Below, piece after piece: positions 32,333 through 42,881 of a stretch of DNA of 64,000 nucleotides. Source of the DNA: Eustoma russellianum. Taxonomy: Eukaryota; Streptophyta; Magnoliopsida; Gentianales; Gentianaceae. Numbering within the stretch: the first letter of the stretch is position 1; each line of letters opens with the position of its first letter. The position numbers and the translations under genes are program-made. Location: positions 39,431,693-39,495,692 of the forward strand of contig AP025040.1 of assembly GCA_036186865.1 (NCBI GenBank). Direction: 5' to 3'. The notes beneath the pieces are model-generated. The model saw nothing but the letters and a program-made list of their open reading frames with translations, was not told the DNA's origin and did not search any database.

Positions 32333-34195
32333 TCAAATGGCAAGAATGTGGATGAAGTTGCGATATAGTAGACATGTGGTGTGCACTTTGGGTCTTTGCC
32401 CAAGGACTCCTTTATACTCATTAAATAAAGGACGTTTTTGATATGTCCTTGTGTGTGTGTGTGTAGTGCGTGGATGATATGAATTTCGTGTATGCATTAT
32501 TCTTTTCTTTTCATATCTATATGGTACAAAGTTATATTTCACATGATATGAAGAAGAAGTGGGGCGTGATGAGGAAAGGGGCGGCTTTTGCGTCATCTTA
32601 GACGCCACTTGAGGCTTAGGGGTGTCTACTTTCTTAGACACCACAAACTTAGTTGGTTTGGTTGATACTTCATTTGTATCAACGTATCCCAAACCTGTTT
32701 TGTCGCTGTCATGCTTTTGTGATAATATAATGCGATGCAGCATGTTAGACCCCATATCAAACTGTTTCATCATTTTCTCTAAATTGGTATTCCTTGATTT
32801 CAAATTTGAAATCTCGGATTTCATTTCATTATTTTGAGTGGTTAATGATGAAATCTCTGTCTTTAATGCAGTACTGACACATGATGACTCTTTCTTTGAA
32901 TCGCTTAATTGAGCGACAAGATTCTCGTTAGAAGATTCTAACAGCTTCTTGTCTTCAATTAATCGCTTCTTTTCCTTAGCGAGAGTCTTAGTGAATTTAT
33001 GCAGTGCTAAATACTGACTAAAAAGATCTTCATAAGAGGGTTCAGAGTCAGAGTCAGAATCAGATGATACCTCATTAGATGCTTTGGATGCAAAACATAC
33101 TTGTGCAGTCTCTGCTTCGGTCTCAGTTTCAGAATCCGATGAATCACTCCAGGTGGAGGCCTTTAGAGCACGTTTCCTTTGTTTGGGTTCTGAGACGAGT
33201 CTATTTTTGTTCCGCTCCTTGCCAGGGTATTTATTTGTTTGCTTTTCTTTATTGGGGCAGTCATATGATAAGTGTCCGAGTTTGCCACATTCATAACATT
33301 TAACGTCTTTATCATTTGACTTGTTCTTATTTCTCTTGGATGTAGTACCCTTATTTTTGTTTCTAAATGACCTTCTCATAAATTTTCTAAATCCTTTAGC
33401 CAATAGAATTAGGTCATCATTATCCGATTCAGAATCACTATCATCTACGTGATCGGAGGAAGGGGAGACATATTCATTTGATTTAAAAGCAATAGCTTTA
33501 CCTTGTTTAGATGATTCCGATTTCCGTATGGTGAGTTTATTCTCATAAACTTTAAGTGATCCGATTAGTTCTTCCATCTTTATTGACTTAGTTTCCTTGC
33601 TTTCTTCTATTGCGGTCACTTTAGGATCCCATTCGGATGGAAGGCTTCGTAGGACTTTCTGTACCTTTTCCTGCGTGGTAAAAGCTTTACCAAGAGACTC
33701 AAGAGAATTGTAGATGTTAGTCAAACGAAGATCCATATCAACAATAGACTCATTAGGCAATAATTTAAACGACTCAAATATGGACATAAGCAAGTTTATT
33801 TTTGACTCTTTTACTTGACTCGTGCCTTCGTGTTTCATTTCTAGTATCCTCCACATTTCTTGTGCACTCGAACAGTTTGAAACATAACTAGACTCACTTT
33901 TACTTAATCCGTTTAGGAGCAATTGCATAGCCCTAGCATTCATACTAAGTTTCTTTTTATCGTCACTCGTATATTCTTGTCTCGGTTTAACAACTTCTAA
34001 TGTGACTCCGTCTACGGTAGATAACTTAGATGGGACAAAAGGACCATCTTCAATGATTGACCAAAGATCTATATCTATAGCCATAAGAAAAAGCTTCATT
34101 CTAAGTTTCCACTGAATAAACGACTCACCGTCAAAAAGTAGAGGCCTTTGGCTCGACATACCTTCTTGTTCGGTTTTGAGATTTGTGGTTGCCAT
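32333..34195 (-). CDS. Gag polyprotein of array interior 2 (retroelement)
   Basis: A 620-residue gag beginning MATTNLKTEQ, with the same domain order as interior 1: Copia gag domain, acidic tract, intact CCHC knuckle (CYECGKLGHLSYDC) and coiled coil. A (TG)7 tract at about 32450-32463 keeps the tail in the frame THTRTYQKRPLFNEYKG, which matches element A better than the shortened tails of interiors 1 and 3. The protein ends at HILAI. This is the longest gag in the window and probably nearest to the ancestral tail. Confidence 0.85.
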   Translation of the reverse strand: MATTNLKTEQEGMSSQRPLLFDGESFIQWKLRMKLFLMAIDIDLWSIIEDGPFVPSKLSTVDGVTLEVVKPRQEYTSDDKKKLSMNARAMQLLLNGLSKSESSYVSNCSSAQEMWRILEMKHEGTSQVKESKINLLMSIFESFKLLPNESIVDMDLRLTNIYNSLESLGKAFTTQEKVQKVLRSLPSEWDPKVTAIEESKETKSIKMEELIGSLKVYENKLTIRKSESSKQGKAIAFKSNEYVSPSSDHVDDSDSESDNDDLILLAKGFRKFMRRSFRNKNKGTTSKRNKNKSNDKDVKCYECGKLGHLSYDCPNKEKQTNKYPGKERNKNRLVSEPKQRKRALKASTWSDSSDSETETEAETAQVCFASKASNEVSSDSDSDSEPSYEDLFSQYLALHKFTKTLAKEKKRLIEDKKLLESSNENLVAQLSDSKKESSCVSTALKTEISSLTTQNNEMKSEISNLKSRNTNLEKMMKQFDMGSNMLHRIILSQKHDSDKTGLGYVDTNEVSTKPTKFVVSKKVDTPKPQVASKMTQKPPLSSSRPTSSSYHVKYNFVPYRYEKKRIMHTRNSYHPRTTHTHTRTYQKRPLFNEYKGVLGQRPKVHTTCLLYRNFIHILAI

Positions 34196-34235
34196 CTCAC
34201 TGAATCGTTGGATTCCTTGAAGTGAGTGTTCCTGC

Positions 34236-34247
34236 GCTCTGATACCA
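34236..34247 (-). promoter_or_regulatory. Primer binding site of interior 2
   Basis: Exact TGGTATCAGAGC on the minus strand, two bases from LTR3. Confidence 0.92.
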
Positions 34248-34249
34248 CT

Positions 34250-36641
34250 TGTAGGATCTGCAAGGCACCACTAGAAGGGGGGGTTGAATAGGTGGTGCGG
34301 AAAGTGTGGTTTTTTTTAAAAATTTGTTTAAAACTAAACAACTCAACTTCTGAAAACAGATTCTGTTTTCAGGACCAGTTTTAAAACGTTTTTAAAACCA
34401 GGTTATAGGTCTCCAAAAATTCTGAAATTTTGAGAGAACTTAGCCTCAGATGTTATGAGGGTCCCTAAAAATTTCAAATTAAAATTCAACCTTTAACCAC
34501 TTCAAAAACCGTTGATGATCAGATTTCGCAAATCTGCCAGAAACGGTAGACGGTTTTCAAAAATTTATTCCTATTTGTGTGTAAGTCCAAATGCTCTGAA
34601 AATTTAACCACTAACTCCCTATATACTATATTTAAGTGGGTTGAAACAGTTTTGCAAAATTCTTTTGGAAAGTAGGTCAATTACAATCAAAGTCTCAACC
34701 TTTGCAAGTCTGAAAATCAGACTGCACTAGTCTCCGAACTTTTGATGTTGGATCGACTTATACTTATCCAAAAGGGTTGAAACTTGTGCCAAATTAACCC
34801 TAGAACGTGTGACTATGTTTCTGGAAATTTTTGTAATTTTTGAAAGTCGTTTACTATTTTTACGAACGCCAACAAAAAGAGTAGACTGTGCAGTAACAGA
34901 AAGTAAATGCTGAAAGTAAATGGCACCAAGAATTTTATACTGGTTCGGTTATAAACAACCTACTCCAGTCTTCAAGGAACACCTTCCTTGGTTCACACTA
35001 GTCACACACACGCAATACACCTTACCACAGGTTTGATGGATTTACAGACCAACTCCAACCCTTTACAAACCTTGTACGTTGAATACAATATGCACGAACA
35101 CCACCACCTCGCAAGAATGAAGATTGATCAACCCTTGATCAATCTTTTACAAAGATATGAAATATGTGGTGGTCTATATCAAGCCTATTCAAGATTGAAA
35201 AATATGAATACAATAGGCTTTCAAGAAAAAAGAAAGAAGGAGAATGTAGAACAAGAAGAGGCTAGGCGTTTTTCACTTTGATTTTGCAATGTTTGTGCTT
35301 ATCTTGTTTTTGCTCAACTTCTTTCCTTTTAACCTTGTTGCAGCCGTCCCCTATGTGTCCTCCCCCTCTTGAAAATTATCTTCTAAGTCCTTGGGAGAAT
35401 GTAAGATATCATTGTGACATGGTCTTGCTTACTTGGCATCTTCTCATTGGATGATCATTTAAGCTTTGCTTACTTGGCACTTCATGATTGGTTGGATGTT
35501 GTCATCATTGATGACTTGGAAAAATCTGAGAATAACACTTAAAACATGTGCCAATATCAATCACAAAATAATTTCCATAAAGCTCAAGATTGTCACATAA
35601 ATGTTGCAAGACCAAATTCCTCCCTTACTAAGCAAGAAATCGGCCATTAAGAGTGTATAACATGCTGAATTTTCAGCATGTGACACATGGAGATAAAGTT
35701 CAAAATATTACCTTTTTCTTTGATTTTTCTTTTTAAAATAAATCACCAATTGATGGTAATTATCTAGATCAACTTGGAAATGAAATTTGGTCTCTCACCT
35801 GGCCTCATTTTCGGCCATTGTACATACTACACATGCTGAAAGATTTCAGCATGTGTGATATTGAAGATATCACTATTTTTGGCTTTGAAAAATATTTAAA
35901 ATACTTCCATTTCTTCTTCCAATCAATCACATAATCTAAGATGATAAAATATGTCACATTAATATACAAAAATCGGCCAGCCATGGTTTAGCATGCTGAA
36001 ATTTTCAGCATGTGTTATAAGTGAGACAAAGTTTGAAATCTTACCATTTGTAGCTTCTCTCTTTAATTCACCAACATTGTATAATTGATTCTTGACCAAT
36101 CAATATGCCAACAAGGCTCCAAATAAGCTCCATCTCAGCTGTAGGGGCGTTGCATAGAGTATGTGCATGTGCTGAAATTTATTTTTGCTAACTTTGTAAA
36201 ATAATGCATATTTAATAATACACACATGTTATATTCCAATCAGCCCTTAATTTATGTATTATATATGTATGTGGCGTGTATATATTAATAAGGGGAGGAG
36301 GAGGAGACTTTCCTTCCTTAGCCTTGTTGCCTTTGTGCCTTTTCCAAATGTGGCTTCCTTTAATGAACTACTTAGTTTCATTAACTAAGTACTTCACTTA
36401 ATAAACTAGTTTAGTTCATTAATGGTGGCACCTGAAAATAGTATAAACACAACAAATGTTTGCCATATGATGTAAGCTTTAACGCTTCATGGCTCGTTAG
36501 TCCGGCAACATTATATATAAGCTAAATAAGGCAAGTAATAGCAATGTATCATGCATACATGTGTATATCATGCACGTTTATGTATATATCATGCATTTAA
36601 GTCACTTATTTTGAAATCATTCAAACCCCCTTTTCTCTACA
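34250..36641 (-). repeat. LTR3 of the array, with a 661-bp internal deletion
   Basis: The left part matches LTR4 to 36254, then jumps to the equivalent of 45549, skipping the bases corresponding to 44888-45548 with a 2-bp TA microhomology. Its right end carries LTR4-type bases (AAGGGGAGG, CTTAATAAACTAG, AATCATTCAAA) and is followed by ACAAG and D-LTR sequence exactly as LTR4 is. LTR3 and LTR4 are therefore copies of the same outer right LTR. Its TATA-like box is at 34932-34939. Confidence 0.9.
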
Positions 36642-37076
36642 ACAAGAACACCTTTGCTACAATGAATAAAACAATAACAACAAGAAGATGAAGATGAAAG
36701 CTAGACTATTCAACAAATGCTTGTGAGCTTCAAGTGTGTTTCATTTTCTTCACCATTGCCTCTATTTATAGTGTGATTTGAGCCTTGAAGATAAGAACTC
36801 CAATGTGTCACCATCTTTATCATCAAGTCCAAATGTCTTCTCATCATTGGTTGGCTTTGTACACTTGGCAAAATAAAACACAATGATTGGTCCAGCTTGG
36901 CAATGTCATGTTGGCCGAAATTTTACACCTTGGCAAGTCATATTTATCCTTTGCAAAATGAAGATAATAAGAGGGATAATGCCACAAGAATACCTCAACT
37001 TCTAGTCTTGAAAATAGGCATGTGGGATTTGAAGAATTCAAAGTCAAATTTCAGCTCCAAGAAGGATGTAGCCGTT
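36642..37076 (-). repeat. Copy of D-LTR flank trapped inside the array
   Basis: These 435 bp begin with ACAAGAACACC and match 45936-46370 almost exactly, that is, the D LTR directly right of LTR4. They end abruptly at GTAGCCGTT, joined to the middle of an array LTR at CGGTAGTACG. D sequence here can only come from duplication of an already inserted element plus its flank. Confidence 0.92.
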
Positions 37077-37510
37077 CGGTAGTACGTTGGAATACATGTG
37101 CGTGTGCCTTTTTCAAAAAATCTAAAATATATGTATTATATTTGTATGTGGCGTGTATATATTAATAAGTGGAGGAGGAGGAGACTTTCCTTCCTTAGCC
37201 TTTGTGCCTTTTCCAAATGTGGCTTCCTTTAATGAACTACTTAGTTTCATTAACTAAGTACTTCACTTAATGAACTAGTTTAGTTCATTAATGGTGGCAC
37301 CTGAAAATAGTATAAACACAACAAATGTTTGCCATATGATGTAAGCTTTAACGCTTCATGGCTCGTTAGTCCGGCAACATTATATATAAGCTAAATAAGG
37401 CAAGTAATAGCAATGTATCATGCATACATGTGTATATCATGCACGTTTATGTATATATCATGCATTTAAGTCACTTATTTTGAAATCACTCAAACCCCCT
37501 TTTCTCTACA
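37077..37510 (-). repeat. Partial LTR serving as 3' LTR remnant of interior 3
   Basis: The last 434 bp of an LTR1-type LTR (AAGTGGAGG, CTTAATGAAC, AATCACTCAAA). It has the terminal foldback but no TATA box or palindrome cluster. The junction on its left has at most a couple of bases of microhomology. Confidence 0.9.
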
Positions 37511-37698
37511 ATATCCCCCTTTTGATGATTTTCAAAATAACTTATGTACATGATTTAAATGTCATCGCTCCCCCTTCAAACATGCACAAATTTAAAATTT
37601 GAATTTCAAATTTCAAATCCGGCTCCCCCTTGATTTGTGCAATCAGTATCAATTAGTGTCTCTCTCCCCCTTAAATCATGCTTTCTCTCCCCCTTTAT
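37511..37698 (-). promoter_or_regulatory. Polypurine tract cluster of interior 3
   Basis: Same five-box purine arrangement directly against the LTR edge. Confidence 0.77.
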
Positions 37699-37752
37699 TT
37701 TGGAAAGTAAATCAAAAGATTCCTGTAAATAAGGAAAGCAAATCACGTCAAA

Positions 37753-38319
37753 TCAAATCATATCAACCGAAATCATGCCTAATTTAGAACGAAAAGATTC
37801 AAATGTGGCTTGATTTAAGGCTTTTGTAAAGATATCCGCTACTTGTGCTTCTGTGCGTACGTGATCTATGACGATATCACCATTGTTTACGTGATCACGA
37901 AGAAAGTGATAGCGTACTTCTATATGCTTAGCCTTAGAATGTAACACGGGGTTCTTAGACAAATTAATAGCACTCATACTATCACAATATATAGGAATTC
38001 TATGTACGGTAATTCCAAAGTCCGAGAGTTGTTGTTTTATCCACAACAACTGTGTGCAACAAAGACTAAGTGCCATGTACTCAGCCTCAGTAATGGACAA
38101 AGCAACGCTTGCTTGCTTTTTGGAAAACCATGAAATGAGTGAGTTTCCTATAAATTGGCAAGTCCCACTCACGCTTTTTCTATCTATTTTGCAGCCACCA
38201 TAATCTGCATCAGCATAAGCATGTAAGTCAAATATAGAATCCTTATCGTACCAAATTCCTAAGGTGGACGTGTGCTTAATATAACGGAATATTCTTTTTA
38301 CCGCATTATAATGAGACAC
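37753..38319 (-). pseudogene. RNase H of array interior 3
   Basis: Matches the other two copies with private changes such as AYADADYGG (for AYTDADYGG) and TVHRIPIYC (for TVNRIPIYC). It lies beyond the shared TAG at 38332-38334. The conserved acidic and AEY motifs are retained. Confidence 0.85.
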
Positions 38320-38331
38320 CTTAGGTTGACT

Positions 38332-40860
38332 CTAAAATCGTGCGCACATGCATACACTAAACATGATATCAGTCCTACTAGCAGTTAAATATAGCAAAGA
38401 ACCTATCATAGATCGATACAAGCCATTATCAACGTCTTTACCATGTTCGTCTTTGTCTAATTTAGTAGTGACACTCATAGGGGTGGGGGATGGTTTCAAA
38501 TTTTCAAAGTTAAACTTTTTAATCATGTCATTGACATATTTTGCTTGACTTATGTGAATCCCTTTACTTGTTTGCTTAATCTGCAAGCCAAGAAAATAAT
38601 TAAGTTCACCAACCATAGACATTTCAAATTCAGATTTCATGCAATTTTCAAAATCTTCGAAAAGTCTATGTGAGGTAGAACCGAAAATAATATCATCAAC
38701 GTAGATTTGGATAATAAGTAAATCCGATTTATCTTGTTTCAAAAATAGTGTACTATCTATAGTACCTCGTTTAAAATCATTTTCTAAAAGGAAAGTAGAA
38801 AAACGATCATACCATGCTCTCGGTGCTTGCTTTAGGCCGTATAGTGCCTTCTTTAGTTTGTACATGTGATCGGGATGTTTCAAATCTTCAAAACCGGGTG
38901 GTTGCTTCACGTATACTTCTTCTTGTATAAATCCGTTTAGGAATGCACTTTTTACGTCCTTTTGATATAATATGAAATCTTTCATGCAAGCAATAGCAAG
39001 TAATAGTCGTATAGCTTCTAAACGTGCTACGGGTGCAAATGTTTCATCGTAGTCAATTCCTTCTTCTTGATTATATCCTTGTGCTACAAGTCTCACTTTA
39101 TTTCTAACAACCTTTCCGTCTTCATTCATTTTATTCCTAAACACCCACTTTGTGCCTATTATAGTCTTGTCTTGTGGTCGTGGCACTAAATCCCATACAT
39201 CGTTTCTAACAAATTGATTAAGTTCATCATGCATGGCATCAATCCAAGAAGAATCACTCAAAGCATCATGCACATTTTTGGGCTCAATTTCAGAAATCAT
39301 AGCATGAAACTCATTTATTTCGTCCGAAGTAATTCTTGTACGTGGTCGCACAGCATGAGTGAGGTCACCTATGATGAGATCATGTGGGTGATCTCTATGC
39401 CATCTTGGTTGATTATTTTCTATGTTATCATGCATGTCTATGTGATCATGCATTTCTAGTGTGTCATTCATATCATGCATATCAAATGTACCATCATATT
39501 CATTCAACACGAGTTTCAATTCAAAGTCATCGTCATATTCTTTATCTTTATCAATCTCACCAAATTCATTGAATTTCACATGAATAGATTCCATGATTTG
39601 TCTAGTGAGAGGATCATAACATCTATATGCCTTTGAATTTATAGAATATCCAACAAAAATGCACTCAATTGATTTGGATTCAAATTTGTCTAAATTATCT
39701 TTTGTATTTAAGACAAAACATTTGCATCCAAACACACGAAAATAGTCAATCTTAGGCATACGATCATTCAAAATCTCATAAGGCGTCTTGTTTATTTTCT
39801 TTCTTATAGATAGGCGATTTACAATATAGCATGCACAATTTACGGCTTCCGCCCACAGAAATCTAGGCAATTTATTTTCGCATAACATAGTCCTAGCGAT
39901 TTCTTGTAATGTACGATTCTTTATTTCTACTACTCCGTTTAATTGTGGAGTTCTAGGTGGCGAAAACTCATGCTTGATCCCTTTTTCTTCGCAAAATGAA
40001 ATCATCTCTTTGTTTTTGAACTCACCGCCTCTATCGCTTCTTATCCTTTTCACATTTACACCGTATTGATTTTCAAGCTGTTTGATTAATTTCGCAATCT
40101 CAATGCCACTATCATCCTTATGTGCAAGGAATAAAGTACAAGTGAAACGAGAAAAATCATCAACAATCACGCATGCATAGTGGCGCCCACCAAGGCTTGT
40201 AGTGCGACTAGGACCAAACAAATCAATATGTAATAGTTCTAAGACTCTAGTCGTGCTTATTTCATTTTTAGACTTAAGTGACTCACGTGTTTGTTTGCCT
40301 TTTATGAAAGATTCATACAACTGAAAGTTGTCTAAATCAAGCTTAGGCAATCCTCGTACTAGGTTCTTTCGTTGAAGTTTTTCTAGTGTGGAGATACCAA
40401 TGTGTCCTAAACGTCTATGCCATAAATTCACATTGGGTTCATTTGACATAAAGCACTTAACTTTAGCGTCTACCACATCATCCAAAGAAAGCGTAAAAAT
40501 GTTACCTTCTCGTTTTCCTTTTAAAACGGTTTCTCTATTTTTATTTATTATGTTGCAATAAGGGTGAGTAAAACACACATTAAAACCATTGTCAACAAAT
40601 TGAGAAATGCTAAGAAGATTGTAGGATATATTGCTTACCAAAAAGACGTTGGAGATTTGGAAAGTGCTTGGATTTCCAATCGTACCTTTTCCGATGATCT
40701 TGCCTTCGTTGTTGTCTCCAAAGGTCACGGATCCGCCTTTTGTGACCTTCTTTAATTTTGTGAACGAGCTCGGGTCACCCGTCATGTGCCTCGAGCATCC
40801 ACTGTCAAGGAACCACTTAATAGTTGTATCTTTCGATGTGTGGGCTCCCTGAATGTGCAA
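38332..40860 (-). pseudogene. Protease-integrase-reverse transcriptase of array interior 3
   Basis: The longest pol frame in the window (842 residues), open from protease to the end of reverse transcriptase. DSGCSRHMTG, WHRRLGHIG, the integrase acidic residues and YVDDIIFGST are visible. Both cysteines of the integrase zinc module are lost (LYESFIK): the first change is shared by the array, the second is private. The RT block reads QKDVKSAFLNG, with Met of the usual QMDVKSAF changed to Lys. The frame ends at the shared TAG after CMCARF. Confidence 0.88.
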
Positions 40861-41054
40861 AGATGATTTAGGTACCCTTTTAACTTTGGGTCCTTTCGAG
40901 TTAGTTAATCACCTCTTGGTAAAAGTACCTTTCGGTACCCATACTTGGGTGATCCTTCTCGGTCTATCAAATGGCAAGAATGTGGATGAAGTTGCGATAT
41001 AGTAGACATGTGGTGTGCACTTTGGGTCTTTGCCCAAGGACTCCTTTATACTCA

Positions 41055-42827
41055 TTAAATGAAGGACGTTTTTGATATGTCCTTGTGTGTGTGTGTAGTG
41101 CGTGGATGATATGAATTTCGTGTATGCATTATTCTTTTCTTTTCATATCTATATGGTACAAAGTTATATTTCACATGATATGAAGAAGAAGTGGGGCGTG
41201 ATGAGGAAAGGGGCGGCTTTTGCGTCATCTTAGACGCCACTTGAGGCTTAGGGGTGTCTACTTTCTTAGACACCACAAACTTAGTTGGTTTGGTTGATAC
41301 TTCATTTGTATCAACGTATCCCAAACCTGTTTTGTCGCTGTCATGCTTTTGTGATAATATAATGCGATGCAGCATGTTAGACCCCATATCAAACTGTTTC
41401 ATCATTTTCTCTAAATTGGTATTCCTTGATTTCAAATTTGAAATCTCGGATTTCATTTCATTATTTTGAGTGGTTAATGATGAAATCTCTGTCTTTAATG
41501 CAGTACTGACACATGATGACTCTTTCTTTGAATCGCTTAATTGAGCGACAAGATTCTCGTTAGAAGATTCTAACAGCTTCTTGTCTTCAATTAATCGCTT
41601 CTTTTCCTTAGCGAGAGTCTTAGTGAATTTATGCAGTTCTAAATACTGACTAAAAAGATCTTCATAAGAGGGTTCAGAGTCAGAGTCAGAATCAGATGAT
41701 ACCTCATTAGATGCTTTGGATGCAAAACATACTTGTGCAGTCTCTGCTTCGGTCTCAGTTTCAGAATCCGATGAATCACTCCAGGTGGAGGCCTTTAGAG
41801 CACGTTTCCTTTGTTTGGGTTCTGAGACGAGTCTATTTTTGTTCCGCTCCTTGCCAGGGTATTTATTTGTTTGCTTTTCTTTATTGGGGCAGTCATATGA
41901 TAAGTGTCCGAGTTTGCCACATTCATAACATTTAACGTCTTTATCATTTGACTTGTTCTTATTTCTCTTGGATGTAGTACCCTTATTTTTGTTTCTAAAT
42001 GACCTTCTCATAAATTTTCTAAATCCTTTAGCCAATAGAATTAGGTCATCATTATCCGATTCAGAATCACTATCATCTACGTGATCGGAGGAAGGGGAGA
42101 CGTATTCATTTGATTTAAAAGCAATAGCTTTACCTTGTTTAGATGATTCCGATTTCCGTATGGTGAGTTTATTCTCATAAGCTTTAAGTGATCCGATTAG
42201 TTCTTCCATCTTTATTGACTTAGTTTCCTTGCTTTCTTCTATTGCGGTCACTTTAGGATCCCATTCGGATGGAAGGCTTCGTAGGACTTTCTGTACCTTT
42301 TCCTGTGTGGTAAAAGCTTTACCAAGAGACTCAAGAGAATTGTAGATGTTAGTCAAACGAAGATCCATATCAACAATAGACTCATTAGGCAATAATTTAA
42401 ACGACTCAAATATGGACATAAGCAAGTTTATTTTTGACTCTTTTACTTGACTCGTGCCTTCGTGTTTCATTTCTAGTATCCTCCACATTTCTTGTGCACT
42501 CGAACAGTTTGAAACATAACTAGACTCACTTTTACTTAATCCGTTTAGGAGCAATTGCATAGCCCTAGCATTCATACTAAGTTTCTTTTTATCGTCACTC
42601 GTATATTCTTGTCTCGGTTTAACAACTTCTAATGTGACTCCGTCTACGGTAGATAACTTAGATGGGACAAAAGGACCATCTTCAATGATTGACCAAAGAT
42701 CTATATCTATAGCCATAATAAAAAGCTTCATTCTAAGTTTCCACTGAATAAACGACTCACCGTCAAAAAGTGGAGGCCTTTGGCTCGACATACCTTCTTG
42801 TTCGGTTTTGAGATTTGTGGTTGCCAT
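41055..42827 (-). CDS. Gag polyprotein of array interior 3 (retroelement)
   Basis: A 590-residue gag nearly identical to interior 1 and with the same early end caused by the (TG)6 tract. Domains are the Copia gag domain, acidic Ser/Asp tract, intact CCHC knuckle and coiled coil. Small private differences include KLFIMAIDIDLW (for KLFLMAIDIDLW) and SLKAYENK (for SLKVYENK). Full-length gag frames are kept in all three interiors while every pol is broken. Confidence 0.85.
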   Translation of the reverse strand: MATTNLKTEQEGMSSQRPPLFDGESFIQWKLRMKLFIMAIDIDLWSIIEDGPFVPSKLSTVDGVTLEVVKPRQEYTSDDKKKLSMNARAMQLLLNGLSKSESSYVSNCSSAQEMWRILEMKHEGTSQVKESKINLLMSIFESFKLLPNESIVDMDLRLTNIYNSLESLGKAFTTQEKVQKVLRSLPSEWDPKVTAIEESKETKSIKMEELIGSLKAYENKLTIRKSESSKQGKAIAFKSNEYVSPSSDHVDDSDSESDNDDLILLAKGFRKFMRRSFRNKNKGTTSKRNKNKSNDKDVKCYECGKLGHLSYDCPNKEKQTNKYPGKERNKNRLVSEPKQRKRALKASTWSDSSDSETETEAETAQVCFASKASNEVSSDSDSDSEPSYEDLFSQYLELHKFTKTLAKEKKRLIEDKKLLESSNENLVAQLSDSKKESSCVSTALKTEISSLTTQNNEMKSEISNLKSRNTNLEKMMKQFDMGSNMLHRIILSQKHDSDKTGLGYVDTNEVSTKPTKFVVSKKVDTPKPQVASKMTQKPPLSSSRPTSSSYHVKYNFVPYRYEKKRIMHTRNSYHPRTTHTHKDISKTSFI

Positions 42828-42867
42828 CTCACTGAATCGTTGGATTCCTTGAAGTGAGTGTTCCTGC

Positions 42868-42879
42868 GTTCTGATACCA
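42868..42879 (-). promoter_or_regulatory. Primer binding site of interior 3
   Basis: The minus strand reads TGGTATCAGAAC, one substitution from the exact site in interiors 1 and 2. Confidence 0.88.
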
Positions 42880-42881
42880 CT

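Noticed and set aside
28876..34249. Possibility that interiors 1-3 are an assembly duplication of one element
   Set aside because: Each interior has private differences (stops, TG-repeat length, amino-acid changes), and LTR3 has its own deletion, so they are distinct copies. Long-read confirmation is still listed as the deciding check.
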